This document shows positions 63,546 through 64,000 of a DNA stretch of 64,000 bases, in pieces (within the stretch, counting starts at the first letter, position 1; every line of letters begins with the position of its first letter). The DNA is taken from positions 19,645,973-19,709,972 of the forward strand of contig CM026386.1 of assembly GCA_014843695.1 (NCBI GenBank), in the 5' to 3' direction. The notes under the pieces are model-generated. The model had not been told where the DNA came from. It ran no database searches and saw nothing but the letters and a program-made list of their open reading frames with translations. Both the position numbers and the translations under genes were made by a program. This DNA is from Archivesica marissinica (lineage: Eukaryota > Mollusca > Bivalvia > Venerida > Vesicomyidae).

Positions 63546-63724
63546 GTGAACATTTAGAATTCTAATATATATAAAAAAAACAATTATACTATTAATAGTA
63601 CAATCGACGTTTTTTATCAGTTTTTAAACATTGCTTTTATTGTAAAGTTTGTTGATATTTGAACACAGTGAAGTGCGGGTCATTCATTAACATCGAAAAT
63701 CATTCGGACGCAAAGAATATTTAT

Positions 63725-63890
63725 ATTCACATCTTTCAATGTTTCGCATTTTCATTATTTATGTCAGTATTGCAGAGATTCATCGGTAATGATCACTATC
63801 TTCATAGAACATTCATCGTCACCTGCAACCTGTTTACACCCACGGAGGAAGACATTTCTGCATCAAATAGCAACATGTAACATAAAGAAT
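63725..63890 (-). other. Conserved upstream block 2, second copy
   Basis: Similar to 28320-28505 (CACATCTTTCAATGTTTCGC and following). Same order relative to the gene start as upstream of copy A. Confidence 0.4.
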
Positions 63891-63952
63891 GGCATGTGTA
63901 TGTGAAATACACGACTAGTGTGTACAGTGTAAACACTCTTTTTTAATTTAAG

Positions 63953-64000
63953 GTTATTTAACGTCGCTACCGGTTGCCCATTTGAGCGACGGACAGTTTA
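63953..64000 (-). mobile_element. SINE family 1 tail at window end
   Basis: ACGTCGCTACCGGTTGCCCA, cut by the window edge. Confidence 0.6.

Overview
This is eukaryotic nuclear DNA: AT-rich, with spliced GT-AG genes and a dense load of SINEs, LINEs, Ty3/gypsy, DIRS-type and MITE-like elements, plus intronic minisatellites. The repeat mix and the transporter family suggest an invertebrate, probably a mollusc (perhaps a bivalve). That is inference; no species marker was seen.

The core of the window is two complete, tandem, minus-strand paralogues of an organic anion transporter (SLCO/OATP family, most like the OATP4A branch). Each has 12 coding exons. Copy A runs 25072 to 5357 (640 codons) and copy B runs 62535 to 42884 (653 codons). 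Lengths of exons 1-11 match exactly between copies and all phases join. Copy B has lost one base in the last exon, which gives it a different, longer C-terminal tail. Extra pieces of the same gene lie between them: an exon 3 copy identical to that of copy A (29201-29349) and an inverted exon 1 on the plus strand (35375-35510). A run of 1000 Ns (38116-39115) sits where the 5' end of another copy would be expected.

Layout: 1-890, LINE ORF1 remnant that marks the repeat-unit edge; 2620-4344, dead LINE reverse transcriptase split by a TTAA MITE; 5186-25072, gene A, whose introns carry 34-bp, 54-bp and 38/106-bp arrays, two LINE fragments and nested MITEs; 25.1-38.1 kb, 5' flank, broken pogo-like transposase exons with a triplicated acceptor, SINEs, a 47-bp array and the inverted exon 1; 38116-39115, gap; 39.1-42.3 kb, second copy of the unit edge with a longer ORF1; 42753-62535, gene B with 34-bp, 51-bp, 36-bp and 38-bp arrays, a hAT-like MITE, a gypsy element split by a Tigger-like MITE, a LINE with clean target-site duplications, and a DIRS-type element; 62.5-64 kb, third copy of the 5' flank and unit edge.

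The genes should act alone as 12-pass plasma-membrane carriers for amphipathic anions. The interest is structural: an expanding transporter array in which each copy has its own intronic minisatellites, including one that multiplies a 5' splice site about tenfold.
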